From Lysobacterales bacterium (GTDB taxonomy: Bacteria; Pseudomonadota; Gammaproteobacteria; Xanthomonadales; SZUA-5), in contig JALHRS010000002.1 in the NCBI GenBank assembly GCA_022841325.1, positions 62,001 to 126,000 of the forward strand: a DNA stretch of 64,000 bases. The letters are read 5' to 3'. Every line of letters starts with the position of its first letter. Within the stretch, counting starts at the first letter, position 1. The position numbers and the translations under genes were made by a program. Positions 25,004 to 35,324 of this stretch are shown here, one piece after another. The notes under the pieces are model-generated. The model made no database searches and had not been told where the DNA came from. It was given only the letters and a program-made list of their open reading frames with translations.

Positions 25004-26560
25004 TCAGGCCTGATCGCCAAAGAGATCAGCCTGCGGGCTGGGGCTGGGGCTGGGCAGGGCGCGCTGCACCCGGCGTTTGCGGCTGCCGTGCTTGTCCATC
25101 ACCGCGCGACTCTGCTCGTACATGCCGGGGCGCCGGCGCCAGGCCGTAAGTCTGGCCTTGGCTTCGCGCGCCGCCTGTTCGTGATCGACGATCGGCCGCG
25201 GGTAGTCGCGGTCCAGAATCACGCCGTGGCGTTGCTGCTCGGCCAGGCTTATCCGGAACGGCGCGTGGATCAGCGACGCCGGCAGCGGCGACAGCTCCGG
25301 AAGCCATTGGCGGATGAACTGGCCATCCGGGTCCTGATCCAGTGACTGCTTGATCGGGTTGTAGATGCGCGGGATGTTGATGCCGGTGACGCCCGACTGC
25401 ATCTGTGCCTGGCTGTAGTGGATGCCGGGCTCATAGTCGACAAAGCGCCGCGCCAGGAACAAGGCCGGCTCGCGCCAATGCAGCCACAGATGGTAGCTGG
25501 ACACCGCCATCAGCATGGCCCGCATGCGGAAGTTGATCCAGCCTTCGTGCGCCAGCATGCGCAGGCAGGCATCAACAAAGGGCCAGCCGGTGCGGGCCTC
25601 GCGAAAGGCGGCGAAGCGCTCATCGTCGAAGTCCTCCTCGCGCATGCCGTCGAAGCCGCGGTGAATGTTGTGGAATTCGATCTGCGGCTCGCTTTCCAGT
25701 TTCTGCATGAAGTGGCAGTGCCAGTGCAGCCGCGACTCAAAGGCCTGCAGCGCGCGCGGCTGGGTGGCCAGCTGCGGCGGCAGTCGCGGCTGCGCCCGCA
25801 GTTGTGCACGTCGCGCGCGCACCGCCTGTACCAGCTCGCGCAGCGACAGATTGCCGAGGCTCAGATGCGCCGACAGTCGCGAGCACGCAGTCGCCGCCGT
25901 CAGGGGCGAGGACATCTGGCGGTGATAGGCCAGACCGCGGTGGTCGAGAAAGCCCTGCAGCAATTCCAGGGCCGCACGGCGTCCGCCAGCCTGTCGGCCT
26001 GGACACGGATCCGGCGCCAGACCCTGCCGCATCTGCGCGATGCAGCTCTCCAGTTCGCCGTTGCCGCGCACCCAGCGCGTGCCTCTGGCGTCTTCGTGAC
26101 AGGGACTGCCGATCAGTGCCTCCCACTGCTGCGCCCAGCCCTGACGCCGACGCAGTCCACGGACCACGCCGAACTGTCGATGCTGATGCCAGGGCAGTCC
26201 CAATTCCCGCAGGAGGGTGGCCACGCGGCGGTCGCGGTCATAGGTCCAGCCGTTGCCAGTTTCCTCATGCGAATGCACCGCGCCCAGTGAGTATCGGGCG
26301 TGCAGGCTGCGCAGTACCTCACCCACATCACCCACGTGCACTTCCAGTGCCCCGCCACGCGCGCTCAGCTCATGCGCCAGCTCGCGCAGGGATTCGCACA
26401 GGAACTCGAACTGACGGGCGCTGGTGTCCGGCGCCTGCCAGTAGCCCGGCTCGAACACATACAGACCCAGCACGCCGCGGGAACTCGCCCCGGCGGCCGC
26501 AGGCGCATGGTCGGCCAGCCGCAGATCGCGCTTGAACCAGACCAGATCGAGCTTGCTCAT
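25004..26560 (-). CDS. Deoxyribodipyrimidine photolyase / cryptochrome family protein
   Basis: The start at 26560 (GGAG seven nt upstream) gives [20 protein letters not shown], the classical photolyase N-terminus; 518 residues. Residues ~1-165 are the antenna-binding alpha/beta domain. The helical FAD domain follows with [64 protein letters not shown] and a variant [19 protein letters not shown]. The family repairs UV-induced cyclobutane dimers with blue light and FADH-, or acts as a photoreceptor. It is probably co-transcribed with DUF2256. Confidence 0.9.
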   Translation of the reverse strand: MSKLDLVWFKRDLRLADHAPAAAGASSRGVLGLYVFEPGYWQAPDTSARQFEFLCESLRELAHELSARGGALEVHVGDVGEVLRSLHARYSLGAVHSHEETGNGWTYDRDRRVATLLRELGLPWHQHRQFGVVRGLRRRQGWAQQWEALIGSPCHEDARGTRWVRGNGELESCIAQMRQGLAPDPCPGRQAGGRRAALELLQGFLDHRGLAYHRQMSSPLTAATACSRLSAHLSLGNLSLRELVQAVRARRAQLRAQPRLPPQLATQPRALQAFESRLHWHCHFMQKLESEPQIEFHNIHRGFDGMREEDFDDERFAAFREARTGWPFVDACLRMLAHEGWINFRMRAMLMAVSSYHLWLHWREPALFLARRFVDYEPGIHYSQAQMQSGVTGINIPRIYNPIKQSLDQDPDGQFIRQWLPELSPLPASLIHAPFRISLAEQQRHGVILDRDYPRPIVDHEQAAREAKARLTAWRRRPGMYEQSRAVMDKHGSRKRRVQRALPSPSPSPQADLFGDQA

Positions 26561-26701
26561 GGGCGCTCCGCGGGGCAACAACCCGTAGGCTGCCGCAGAG
26601 CACGTCGACAAAATGCGCTCAGTCAACTCGCACCCGCGACCTGTGGGAGTCCCGGTCGCCCCTGGCGGTGCGCTTATTCGCGCAGCAAACCGTGGAGGTA
26701 G

Positions 26702-26771
26702 GTCACGTTGACCCGAAGGGTCTACGTGACAGCTGCTTCAGTCACGTAGGCCGCTTCGCGGCCAACGTGAC
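26702..26771. repeat. Palindromic repeat family B (two hairpins)
   Basis: Hairpins lie at 26702-26730 (inner stem GACCC/GGGTC) and 26741-26771 (inner stem GGCCGC/GCGGCC), both framed by GTCACGT/ACGTGAC. They sit upstream of the photolyase gene. Confidence 0.85.
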
Positions 26772-26807
26772 CTACATTAAAATCACAGACTTGCGGTATG
26801 TTTGGTG

Positions 26808-26875
26808 AGAGCGGCTGCAGCCGCGATCGGGTCTTCCAGAAGCCCTGTCGCGGCTGAAGCCGCTCCCACAGGATG
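26808..26875. repeat. REP-like element (GAGCGGCTxCAGCCGCGA pair)
   Basis: Two inverted copies, GAGAGCGGCTGCAGCCGCGA and TCGCGGCTGAAGCCGCTCCC, resemble the REP elements of Pseudomonas and Xanthomonadales. Confidence 0.75.
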
Positions 26876-27033
26876 GCTTCGGGATGGTCGGCGAGTCCTC
26901 ATTGCCGCTTCGCGCAGGCGCTGCTGGCCAGGCGAGCAGTGAATCCAGCAGTCTGATCAGCGTCGCTTGTGCCATCAGCAAATCTTGCGGCGCGTCGCAC
27001 CGGTCGGGTGCGCGGAATCGTTAGCATCGGGGC

Positions 27034-27606
27034 ATGAGCGAAACCACCGGCATCGACATCGGCGACATCACCCTGCTGCTGGCGCAGGCACGGGCGGGAG
27101 ATCGGGCCAGCCTGGATCAGGTGTTTGCCCTTCTGTACCCGACGCTGCGGCAACTGGCGCAGGCGCGTCTGGCGCAAGGTGAGCGCACCTTGAGCCCCAC
27201 GGCTCTGGTGCACGAGTCCTACCTGCGGCTGGTGCGCAACCAGAGCCTGTCTCTGGTCGACCGGCAGCACTTCCTGGCCTGTGCGGCGCGGGCGATGCGG
27301 GCGGTTGTCGTCGATGATCTACGCAGCAAGATGGCAGATCGGCGTGGCGGCGGGGTGGCGGCTTTGTCCATCGATGCGGCGCTGGATCAGCCGGGCAGCG
27401 CCGAGGTCGATCTGCTCGCACTCGACGCCGCACTGGACGCGCTCGACAGCGTCGATTCGGCGCAACGCGAACTGGTCGAGCTGCATTTCTTCGGTGGCGT
27501 CGACTTCGTCGAGATCGCGCAGCTGCGTGGCATCCATGAAAAGACCGTGCGCCGGCACTGGCAGCGGGCGCGGGCCTTTCTGCATGCGCAGTTGAATGCG
27601 CCATAG
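27034..27606 (+). CDS. ECF-type RNA polymerase sigma factor (TIGR02999-like)
   Basis: 190 residues. Region 2 reads LYPTLRQLAQARL, then the family-specific LSPTALVHESYLRLV and FLACAARAMRAVVVDDLRSK. Region 4 is QRELVELHFFGGVDFVEIAQ with helix-turn-helix EKTVRRHWQRARAFLH. This subgroup (ECF sigma factors with TALVHE) is commonly linked with Ser/Thr protein kinases, and a kinase gene lies 2.2 kb downstream, separated by one opposite-strand gene. No anti-sigma factor is adjacent. Confidence 0.88.
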   Translation: MSETTGIDIGDITLLLAQARAGDRASLDQVFALLYPTLRQLAQARLAQGERTLSPTALVHESYLRLVRNQSLSLVDRQHFLACAARAMRAVVVDDLRSKMADRRGGGVAALSIDAALDQPGSAEVDLLALDAALDALDSVDSAQRELVELHFFGGVDFVEIAQLRGIHEKTVRRHWQRARAFLHAQLNAP

Positions 27607-27624
27607 CCAGCCTGGACCTCAGGG

Positions 27625-29589
27625 TTATTCAAAACCATTGGCAAAGATCGGATCGGGCAGCGCTAGCGACTGGGCTTCGACCGCACCGATATCGGCGCGG
27701 ACGGCGCTCCCCGGCTCCAGCAGCGTGGTGTAGGGACGGCCGTAGAAGTCGTTGCCGATGCTGGAGTTGCTGCAGGCATCGATCAGTCCGGCACTGCGCG
27801 GCGCAAAGCTCAGGGGATCCAGGTCCAGCGCGCTTGGCGGCAGCACCATGAAGCTGCCCAGGGTCGGGTCGGCGACCACGCTGTGGCTGCCGAAATCGGC
27901 CGTGGACTGGAAGAAGCCGCACCACTCGCGCGAGAACCGCGACGCCGGTGCAGTGCCGCCGACATTGCCGGGTGCCGGAGCTGCGGTTGAGGCAAAGATG
28001 CTGCTGCGCGCCCGGGCCGAACCGTTGTCGATGCCGTCGCCGATGCGGAAGAACCAGGTCAGCGGCGTCGCCATCAACACGGTGCTGTGGAAGACCTGCA
28101 CCTCGCCGCTGAAGGAGGCGTCGAACAGCGCCGCGCTGTTGACCGGTGGGGTGCTGCCGACGACCACCTCATTGGCATCGATCAGGCTTGCCCGCAGCTG
28201 CAGGATGCCCGAGGTCGTCGTCGCGAACAGCTCTGGTCGGCCGCGATTGCCGTCGATACGGCCGCGGAACAGGTTGAGCCGCGCCGACGACGACACCGAC
28301 AGCAGTCGCCCGGTCGCGGTGCTGCCGCCGCTGCCGCTGACCTGGTTGGCACTCAGTCGCACGCACGGCGTGGGGCCGAAGAATTCGCAGCTGCCGCTGT
28401 CCAGCGCCGGCTGCACGGTGAGTTCCAGGGCGGCGCCGACGTTGAGGCCGAGCGTGCCGCCGCCGGATTGATTGGCCAGATAGAGATTGCGCAGCAGGAA
28501 TCGGCTCTGTCCGGGCGGTGCCACGCTGCTGCCCTGATTGACGCTGCCGAACAGGCACAATCCGGGATTGCCCGACGCCGAGTTGTTGGTGATCGCGAGC
28601 AGGCCGGTTTGACCGACTGCAGCACCGAGTTCGCGCAAGCCTGAGCTCGGGTTGGGCGGAAGGGCCGCATCCAGCGTGCCGTCGCCCGCGGCACAGCCGA
28701 GTCCGCTGCCGCCCTGATTGCCGACGATCCACGCGGCCGCACCGTTGCTCGGTGCCGGTTGCAGACCGCCGCCACCCTGCAGGCTGCCGCGACAGTAGAA
28801 GGCGCCGCCCTGCGCCGCCTGATTGAAACTGATGATGGTGTTGACCAGTACGATGCTGCCGTGGCGATTGCCGTCGGGACCGAGATCCGGTGCCGGATTG
28901 CCGCCCCCGCAATAGAGCCCGCCACCGCGGTTGCTGGCGCTGTTGTTGCTGATTTCCGCGCCCTGATCGAGGAACAGATCGACCTTGCGCGCAGGGCTGG
29001 TGTCGCTGACCAGACTGCCGGCCAGGGCCACACCGCCACCGTTGATCGCGGCGTTGCCCTTGATCGAGGTGCCGAGGCCCAGCAGCACCGAGGCCCCGCC
29101 GCGCACGATCAGACCGCCGCCGCTTTCGAACTCGTCTGAACTCGGCGAATTCACCGTGGCATCGCCGCCGGTCAGCACCACCCGGCGTAGCTGAAAGGTG
29201 CCGACCAGCCCGAACAGGCGCAAGTCCAGCACGGAGCGGTTGTCCCCGCCGGCGCCATTGAAGACCGCGCGGTCGGCATCGCTGCTGACATCGCCGGTGG
29301 GTACCGGTGCGGTGCAGCTGTCGTAGCCGCCCTCGATGAAGACGCCGGTCTGGGCGACAGTGGGTGTGTAGAGCATGCCATTGGGCACCGGGTAGTTGCC
29401 CTTGTTGATGCGGATCGTGTGCAGTCCGGCCTGATTGCGCAGCGCAAACAGCGCGTCAGTGAGTGTGGCGTGGGTGCAGCCGCCGCCGACGCCCACCCGC
29501 AAGTCCAGCGCGTGCGCGGCCTTGCTGGCCAACAGCGCAGCGACAAGAATCAGCGCAGTCCGGGTGGATTTCAGCTTCTGGATCGTCAT
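27625..29589 (-). CDS. Exported right-handed beta-helix-like protein with -GFE tail
   Basis: The start at ATG 29589 gives the signal peptide MTIQKLKSTRTALILVAALLASKAAHA; 654 residues. After HATLTDALFALRNQAGLHTI (typical start of polymorphic outer-membrane/parallel beta-helix proteins) come repeated strands with N/G turns (IKGNAAINGGGVAL, ISNNSASNRGGGLYCGGG, ISFNQAAQGGAFYC). The end reads DPIFANGFE then stop, nearly identical to the tail of the 39494-44347 product (DPVFANGFE). It is convergent with the sigma-factor gene and divergent from the kinase. Likely surface-located or secreted; function unknown. Confidence 0.8.
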   Translation of the reverse strand: MTIQKLKSTRTALILVAALLASKAAHALDLRVGVGGGCTHATLTDALFALRNQAGLHTIRINKGNYPVPNGMLYTPTVAQTGVFIEGGYDSCTAPVPTGDVSSDADRAVFNGAGGDNRSVLDLRLFGLVGTFQLRRVVLTGGDATVNSPSSDEFESGGGLIVRGGASVLLGLGTSIKGNAAINGGGVALAGSLVSDTSPARKVDLFLDQGAEISNNSASNRGGGLYCGGGNPAPDLGPDGNRHGSIVLVNTIISFNQAAQGGAFYCRGSLQGGGGLQPAPSNGAAAWIVGNQGGSGLGCAAGDGTLDAALPPNPSSGLRELGAAVGQTGLLAITNNSASGNPGLCLFGSVNQGSSVAPPGQSRFLLRNLYLANQSGGGTLGLNVGAALELTVQPALDSGSCEFFGPTPCVRLSANQVSGSGGSTATGRLLSVSSSARLNLFRGRIDGNRGRPELFATTTSGILQLRASLIDANEVVVGSTPPVNSAALFDASFSGEVQVFHSTVLMATPLTWFFRIGDGIDNGSARARSSIFASTAAPAPGNVGGTAPASRFSREWCGFFQSTADFGSHSVVADPTLGSFMVLPPSALDLDPLSFAPRSAGLIDACSNSSIGNDFYGRPYTTLLEPGSAVRADIGAVEAQSLALPDPIFANGFE

Positions 29590-29789
29590 GGCCGATGCTC
29601 TTGATGGGCGACGGGATACCCACCTATCGGCAAAGAGCGCAGACACCGGACATTCCATCTGCAAGCGGCCCGACGGCGGCCTGCCCGGGCTTCACGGGTT
29701 GGCATTGGCTGGCCCATGTCCCTGCTCATCCACCCTCGCTATGCTGCGCACAGTTGCCATCGCGGTCTCAGCAAGGCCAAGGCAGACCC

Positions 29790-32540
29790 GTGTCCGAGTC
29801 CGACCCAGAGCAGCGAGAAGAGGAGGCCCGCCTCTGGCGCCAGGCGGATGCCCTGTTCGATCGGCTGCTGGACCTGCCGCGCGATGGGCGCCTGACAGCC
29901 CTGGCCGAGATGGAGCCCGATCCGGCGGTCAAGGTCCGGGTGCTGCGACTGCTCGAAGCCGACAGCGAGCAGCCCTCGGTGCTGGATCAGCCGCTGCTGC
30001 GCCTGCCCGAGGCGGCTGCGATTGATGCACTGGCTGGCCGCCGCCTGGGCCGCTGGGTGCTGGAGCAGGAAATCGGGCGCGGCGGCATGGCGGTGGTCTA
30101 CCGCGCCCACGATGCCGAGCACGCCGGGCAGATCGCTGCCATCAAGCTACTGACCCTGGGCGCGGCAGCGACCGGGGTCGATCGCTTCCGCCGCGAGCAG
30201 AGCATCCTGGCGCGGCTCAATCACCCGCATATCGCGCCGCTGTTTGACGCTGGTGCGGCTGATGACGGCACTCTGTGGCTGGCGATGGCGCTGGTCGACG
30301 GTAGCCGTATCGATGACTGGTGCAGGGCCCGGCAACTCGATCTGCAGGCGCGCGTGCGCCTGTTCCTCGACGTCTGCGGCGCGGTGGCGCATGCGCACCG
30401 GCATCTGATCGTGCATCGCGACATCAAGCCCTCCAATGTGCTGGTGGATCGCGATGGTCATGTGCGCCTGCTCGATTTTGGCATCGCCAGAGTGCTGGAT
30501 GACACCGACGCAGAGGCCACGGCCACCCGTTGGCGGGCACTGTCGGCGAGTTACGCCGCGCCCGAGCAGTTCGTCGGGGGCGGCTACTCCACCCAGACCG
30601 ATGTCTTTGGTCTGGGGGCGCTGCTGTACACGCTGCTGACCGGCCAGGCGCCGCGCAGCGATGTCAGCAGCGATGCGATCGTGCCGCCCTCCCGGCGCGT
30701 GGCGCGCGCGGCCAGCGCCGCCGCCACACCGGCCGCGCTGGCGGGCGATCTGGATGCGATCGTGCTGACCGCGCTGGCCACTGAACCGGCGGCGCGCTAC
30801 CCCAACGTGGAAGCCCTGGCCGATGATCTGCAGCGCTGGCTGCAGCGCCGCCCCATTCAGGCGCGACGGATGTCCTGGGTCGAGTCTGCAGCTCGCACCG
30901 CACGCCGCCACTGGCTGCCGATGGCGCTGGCGGCCACGGCGCTGATGGCGATCGGCATCGGTGCGCTGCTGGCGCTGGAACGCGCCCGGGAAGCCCGCGC
31001 GCAGGCCGAGCTGGCACGGGCGGCCCGTGCCGAGGCCGAAGACGCCCTGGCGCGGGCCACTGCGCTGCGCGATTTTCTGATCGGCGTGTTCAACACCCAG
31101 GCCCCAGGCAGGCCGCGCAGCGAACTGCCCAGCAGCGCCCAGCTGCTCGATGAAGGCGAGCGCCTGGCGCTGGAGTCGGTCGCGGTCACTGCCGCGGTGC
31201 GCGCCGACATGCTGGACGCCATTACCCAGATCAGACTGGCGCGTGGCGACGGACCACGTGCCGAGGCGCTGATCGAACGCACCAGGGCCCTGGCCGACGC
31301 CATGCCCGGTGACAGCCGTGAGCTGAATGCCCGCGCACTGCTGCGCAGCGCCAGTGCCCTGGGGATGCGCAGTCCGGCGGCCTACGATCAGGCGCTGGCG
31401 AATCTGCGCGCAGCCCAGGCCTTGCTGGCCGACACGCCCGAGTCGGCGCTGTCACTGGAGATCGAGCTCGAAACGGCGCGCGTACTGCTGCACCAGCGCC
31501 GCGCCGATCAGGCCCTGCAGGTGTTGCAGCCGCTGTCCTGGCGCATGGACAGCAGGGACGATCTCTCGCCGCGCCTGCGTCTGGGGCTGTATACCGCGCT
31601 CGGCATCGCCAGCGACGCTGTCGGCGCCGGCAGCGATGCCTTGCGCTACAAGCAACGGGCTCTGGCCGAAACCCGCCGACTTTATGGCGAGCGCCACTTC
31701 CTGAGCGCGTTGGCACAGACCAATCTGGCCAACCAGCAGCGCGCCATCGGCGACTTCGCCAACGCCGAACAGCAGCTGCTGCAGGCCCTGCAGATCTACG
31801 ATGAAGTGCTGGAGGGCCCCAGTGAATATCGCGGCAGTGCGCGGGTAGCGCTGGGACTGACCCATCTGGCGCGCGGCCGCCATGAGCAGGCCATCCTGGC
31901 ATTGGACCAGGGTAACGCCGAGTTCGCGCGTGGCCGAGGCCTGGCCCGGCCCGAGGACTATCCCTTCTATCACTGGAACCGGGGACTGGTGCTGGCTGAG
32001 AGCGGCCGCAGTGCCGAGGCACTGGTCGCCCTGTCACGGGCCGAGTCGGCGCTCAGCCGCAATCTCTCGGCCTATGCGGTGCCGGCGGCGGTGGCTGCGG
32101 GCTGGCTGGCCATCCTCAGTTGCGGCGCAGATCAGCTCGCACAGGGCCAGGTGTGGCAGGAGCGGGCGCAGGCGGCCAGCCGGTCCGCAAGCACGATCCC
32201 CGCCCATGACGCAGCCTTGCTGGTCGAGGCCAACGCCAGCTGCGCGCTTGCTGCGGGTGAACCTGACTCCGCCCAGGTGCAGCTGGCGCCGGGTCTGCTC
32301 AGTGATTCGACGCTGCCTCCGGGCTGGGCTGGTGCGACCGCCCGACGCCAGCTGCTGGCCGGCGACATCGCCGCGGCCCGCAGGCAGCAGGCCGAGGCGG
32401 CTGAGCATTTCCAGCTCGGAATCGCCCGATTGCAGCAGGCGGGTCTTTCCGATCATCCGCTGCACGCACGTCTGCGGGCGCGGCTGGCACAAACGCACCT
32501 GGATACCGCCAAGTCTGGACAGCCGCCTGCGTCGCGTTGA
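29790..32540 (+). CDS. Membrane Ser/Thr protein kinase with TPR-like C-terminal region
   Basis: I place the start at GTG 29790; the longer frame runs into the divergent gene. About 916 residues. The kinase domain (~85-360) has the Gly loop EIGRGGMAVVYRAH, catalytic Lys in AAIKLL, VHRDIKPSNVLV and DFGIAR, so it should be active. A TM helix follows (LPMALAATALMAIGIGALLAL, ~380), then a long helical region with tetratricopeptide-like repeats (LSALAQTNLANQQRAIGDF, AEQQLLQALQIYDEVLEG). This layout is common in Xanthomonadales kinases paired with ECF sigma factors such as 27034-27606. Substrates are unknown. Confidence 0.88.
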   Translation: MSESDPEQREEEARLWRQADALFDRLLDLPRDGRLTALAEMEPDPAVKVRVLRLLEADSEQPSVLDQPLLRLPEAAAIDALAGRRLGRWVLEQEIGRGGMAVVYRAHDAEHAGQIAAIKLLTLGAAATGVDRFRREQSILARLNHPHIAPLFDAGAADDGTLWLAMALVDGSRIDDWCRARQLDLQARVRLFLDVCGAVAHAHRHLIVHRDIKPSNVLVDRDGHVRLLDFGIARVLDDTDAEATATRWRALSASYAAPEQFVGGGYSTQTDVFGLGALLYTLLTGQAPRSDVSSDAIVPPSRRVARAASAAATPAALAGDLDAIVLTALATEPAARYPNVEALADDLQRWLQRRPIQARRMSWVESAARTARRHWLPMALAATALMAIGIGALLALERAREARAQAELARAARAEAEDALARATALRDFLIGVFNTQAPGRPRSELPSSAQLLDEGERLALESVAVTAAVRADMLDAITQIRLARGDGPRAEALIERTRALADAMPGDSRELNARALLRSASALGMRSPAAYDQALANLRAAQALLADTPESALSLEIELETARVLLHQRRADQALQVLQPLSWRMDSRDDLSPRLRLGLYTALGIASDAVGAGSDALRYKQRALAETRRLYGERHFLSALAQTNLANQQRAIGDFANAEQQLLQALQIYDEVLEGPSEYRGSARVALGLTHLARGRHEQAILALDQGNAEFARGRGLARPEDYPFYHWNRGLVLAESGRSAEALVALSRAESALSRNLSAYAVPAAVAAGWLAILSCGADQLAQGQVWQERAQAASRSASTIPAHDAALLVEANASCALAAGEPDSAQVQLAPGLLSDSTLPPGWAGATARRQLLAGDIAAARRQQAEAAEHFQLGIARLQQAGLSDHPLHARLRARLAQTHLDTAKSGQPPASR

Positions 32541-32653
32541 CATGAACCAGCGTCCTGCGCGGAAATCTGGTGCATGACGGCAATCGACACCGCATTGCGA
32601 CAGCTGGCGTATTCTTGTTTTCGGCAATGACCATCCGTTCCTGGGCTATCCCG

Positions 32654-34684
32654 ATGCGAGTGAAGCAGCTCCTGTTTCTCGTCGTTTGCGCTTGTGCGGC
32701 TGTTTCTGGCTCACCAGGGGCGCTGGCGCAGGCTGTCGAGCCGATGGCGACCCAGGAGTCGTCCCGCCCGGCCAGCGACAGCAGAGCCATGGATGGCGCC
32801 CTGTCCGCGCGCATCGCCGAGGCCGAGCGGCTGGCGTCCAGTGGCGACTACGAGATGGCCGAAACCGTGCTCGCCGAAGCTGCACGCAATGCCGAGAAGA
32901 CCGGTCCGGCCGCGCTGGACGCCGTTGACCGGGTCAGGGCGCAGATCGAGTTTCGACGCGGTCACTACGACCAGGCACTGGCCCTGTTCAGCGGCATACT
33001 CTCGCGTGCCGAGCGGCGTCACGATCTGCCGACACTGGCGCAGGCTGAGTCAGACCTTGCTTCATTGCGGCGGCGACGCCGCAATCTTTCCGAGGCCATT
33101 GCCGGCTATGAGCGCGCGCTGGTGCTCTATCGCGGATTGGCCGACCGCGGCGGAGAGGCTCTGGTGCTCACGCACCTGGGACTGATTCGACTCAATCAGG
33201 GCGAATTCTCGGTGGCTCTGGAACTGCTGCGGAAGAGTCAGGAGCTGCAGGAAACCGGCGCCAGCGCCGAACTGGATCGCACCTTGCACTATCTCGGCCT
33301 GCTGTACGCCGGCATGCGCGAGTACGACACCGCAATGACCTATCTGCAGCGCGGATTGCTGGAAGCGCGCAAGACCGCCGAAGCCTCGCGCGAGGCCCCC
33401 CTGCTCGGCAGTCTGGCGCGGATCAGCAACTTCCGCGGCGAGTACCGCGAGGCTCTGGAGTTCGCAACGCAGGCCGAGCGACTGGCCGAACGTCTGGACA
33501 GTCCACCCAGCCGGGCCTATTCCAAACTCGAACATGGGCGTGCCCTGCTGGGTCTGAATCGAATCGATGAGGCCCGCAGCGTGCTCGACGCGGGCGAACG
33601 CATTGCCGCAGACATCGGTCAGAAGGGCACCCGGGCCGACTACTTGGGACTGCTCGCCGAGATCGCCCAGCGCCAGGGGCGCTCCGACGATGCGCTGCAG
33701 TTGTGGGACACCGCCCTGCCCACCTATCAGCAGGGCCATGATCAACCGCAGCTGCTGAGCACCTATCGCGCCATGATTCCGGTATTGCGCGACAGCGGTC
33801 AGCTGGAGCGCGCGGTCGAGATCGGGCTGAAAAGCCTGGCGCTGCAGGAACACCTCACCGGCCTGGACATGAACCGCCGATTGGCGGTTCTGGAATCGCA
33901 GCATCGTCAGCAGCAAGCGGCGCGACAGATCGAGTTGCTGCAACGCGACCTCAAGATCCAGTCCCTGGGGCTGAAACAGGAAGAACTCAAGCGCTGGATT
34001 GCCGTGGGCGGGGTGGTCAGTCTGGCGATGATCGTCGGCTTGCTGGGCATGCGTTATCGCGAGAGCCAGCAATTGGGGCGTCGATTGGAGCGGGCCAACC
34101 AGGCGCTGCTCAGCAGCCAGTCCGAATTGAGCCAGGCCCATGCCGAACTGGGGCGCAAGGCCGAGGCCCTGGCCCGCGCCGCCAGCACCGATGTGCTCAC
34201 CGGCCTCGCCAACCGGCGTGCCTTCCTGGAGCGCTTTGGCCAGTCCTGGGACGAGGCCGTATCCAGCGGCGGCGAACTGTCTCTGGTGTTGATCGACATC
34301 GACGATTTCAAGAAGGTCAACGACACCCTGGGGCATGCCGTCGGCGATGCCGCGCTGTGCGCCCTGGCCGAGTGCCTGCAGTCGCAGTTGCGCCCGGACA
34401 CGCCACTGGCCCGATGGGGCGGGGAAGAATTCGCGGTACTGGTGCCCAACGCCAATGCCGATGCCGCCGCGGCACTGAGTGAACGCCTGCGCGCCGCCGT
34501 CGCCAGAATGATGCGCAAGGACGTTCCGCCCCTGACCGTCAGTATCGGGGTTGCCAGCCTCGCCGGCCGCAGGCTGGCCCGCGCTGAGGCGCTGTTCGAG
34601 GAGGCCGATGGCGCCCTCTACGAAGCCAAGGCGGCAGGGCGAGATCGGGTGCGCGTGGCGCGGGTGCAGGCTGCGGCAAGCTGA
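32654..34684 (+). CDS. Exported-sensor TPR diguanylate cyclase (GGDEF)
   Basis: The chosen start, ATG 32654, gives the signal MRVKQLLFLVVCACAAVSGSPGALAQ; ATG 32627 is equally possible. TPR repeats fill ~50-430 (YDQALALFSGILSRAER, GEALVLTHLGLIRLNQGEF), likely periplasmic. A coiled coil and TM helix (WIAVGGVVSLAMIVGLLGM) precede a cytoplasmic GGDEF domain with STDVLTGLANRRAF, DIDDFKKVNDTLGH and active-site WGGEEF. It should make c-di-GMP from two GTP. I see no clear RxxD inhibitory site. It follows the kinase gene by ~110 nt on the same strand, so the two may be co-transcribed. Confidence 0.88.
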   Translation: MRVKQLLFLVVCACAAVSGSPGALAQAVEPMATQESSRPASDSRAMDGALSARIAEAERLASSGDYEMAETVLAEAARNAEKTGPAALDAVDRVRAQIEFRRGHYDQALALFSGILSRAERRHDLPTLAQAESDLASLRRRRRNLSEAIAGYERALVLYRGLADRGGEALVLTHLGLIRLNQGEFSVALELLRKSQELQETGASAELDRTLHYLGLLYAGMREYDTAMTYLQRGLLEARKTAEASREAPLLGSLARISNFRGEYREALEFATQAERLAERLDSPPSRAYSKLEHGRALLGLNRIDEARSVLDAGERIAADIGQKGTRADYLGLLAEIAQRQGRSDDALQLWDTALPTYQQGHDQPQLLSTYRAMIPVLRDSGQLERAVEIGLKSLALQEHLTGLDMNRRLAVLESQHRQQQAARQIELLQRDLKIQSLGLKQEELKRWIAVGGVVSLAMIVGLLGMRYRESQQLGRRLERANQALLSSQSELSQAHAELGRKAEALARAASTDVLTGLANRRAFLERFGQSWDEAVSSGGELSLVLIDIDDFKKVNDTLGHAVGDAALCALAECLQSQLRPDTPLARWGGEEFAVLVPNANADAAAALSERLRAAVARMMRKDVPPLTVSIGVASLAGRRLARAEALFEEADGALYEAKAAGRDRVRVARVQAAAS

Positions 34685-34769
34685 GTCCAACGCGACAACG
34701 CGCGCGAACCTGAGCTCGCCTCGTGCGCGCAGGCCGTGGGTGCCGCGCAGCGGCTCCCCGGCGCTGCAC

Positions 34770-34812
34770 GCCTCACTGCCCGGGGAGCGCCGCGCGCACT
34801 TCGGGCTACGCC
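34770..34812. repeat. Intergenic GC-rich inverted repeat
   Basis: The segment CTGCCCGGGGAGCGCCGCGC and following CTTCGGGCTACG is shared with the repeats near 23920-24000 and 46600-46655. It lies between convergent genes. Confidence 0.5.
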
Positions 34813-34849
34813 GACCCGAATCTTGCCTGATCGGGCCCAGCTCCGCCGA

Positions 34850-35158
34850 TCACACCGTCCTGGTCTCGAAGATCAGCAACTCAACGCCGGCCTGGGCAAA
34901 GTTGCCGAGGTCGGCGGCGGTGGCCTGACCCTCGGGTGAGCCCAGCGCCTGCTGGATTGCCGCCATCGAATCGAAGCCCAGCAAGGCCACCAGGTGATAG
35001 GGCGATTCGCCGCCTGCAGACGCCACCGGCCCGTCATTGACCTGATAGCTGCGCAGGCCCGGAATGGTCTTGGCCAGCGGCACATGATGATCGAAATAAT
35101 GCCGATTGAAGGCAGCGGCATCAGCGGGGTGTTGGTACAGCGCGACTAGCGTGGCCAT
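34850..35158 (-). CDS. EthD-domain protein (102 aa)
   Basis: The start at ATG 35158 has AGGA upstream. MATLVALYQHPADAAAFNRH, then YFDHHVPLAKTIPGLRSYQV, matches the EthD ferredoxin-like fold. EthD-like proteins are accessory proteins or small dehydratase-like enzymes in oxidative catabolism. No partner monooxygenase is nearby, so the role is open. Confidence 0.82.
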   Translation of the reverse strand: MATLVALYQHPADAAAFNRHYFDHHVPLAKTIPGLRSYQVNDGPVASAGGESPYHLVALLGFDSMAAIQQALGSPEGQATAADLGNFAQAGVELLIFETRTV

Positions 35159-35324
35159 AGACGAGATCCTTTGCTGGCAGATCAATCCTCAAGCGCGTCA
35201 ACAAACAGTGCGCCAGCCAATTCTGGCATCAAGCGCAAGGTGATGCTGCGGCTGATAGTTGGAAAGGCGTTCAGATGGGATCCTTGGGGAAACATCACAG
35301 AGTGACAGGTACGCTGGGGCTCGC

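Noticed and set aside
33062-34690. 542-codon minus-strand frame opposite the GGDEF gene
   Set aside because: The plus frame has TPR and GGDEF motifs; the antisense frame shows none.
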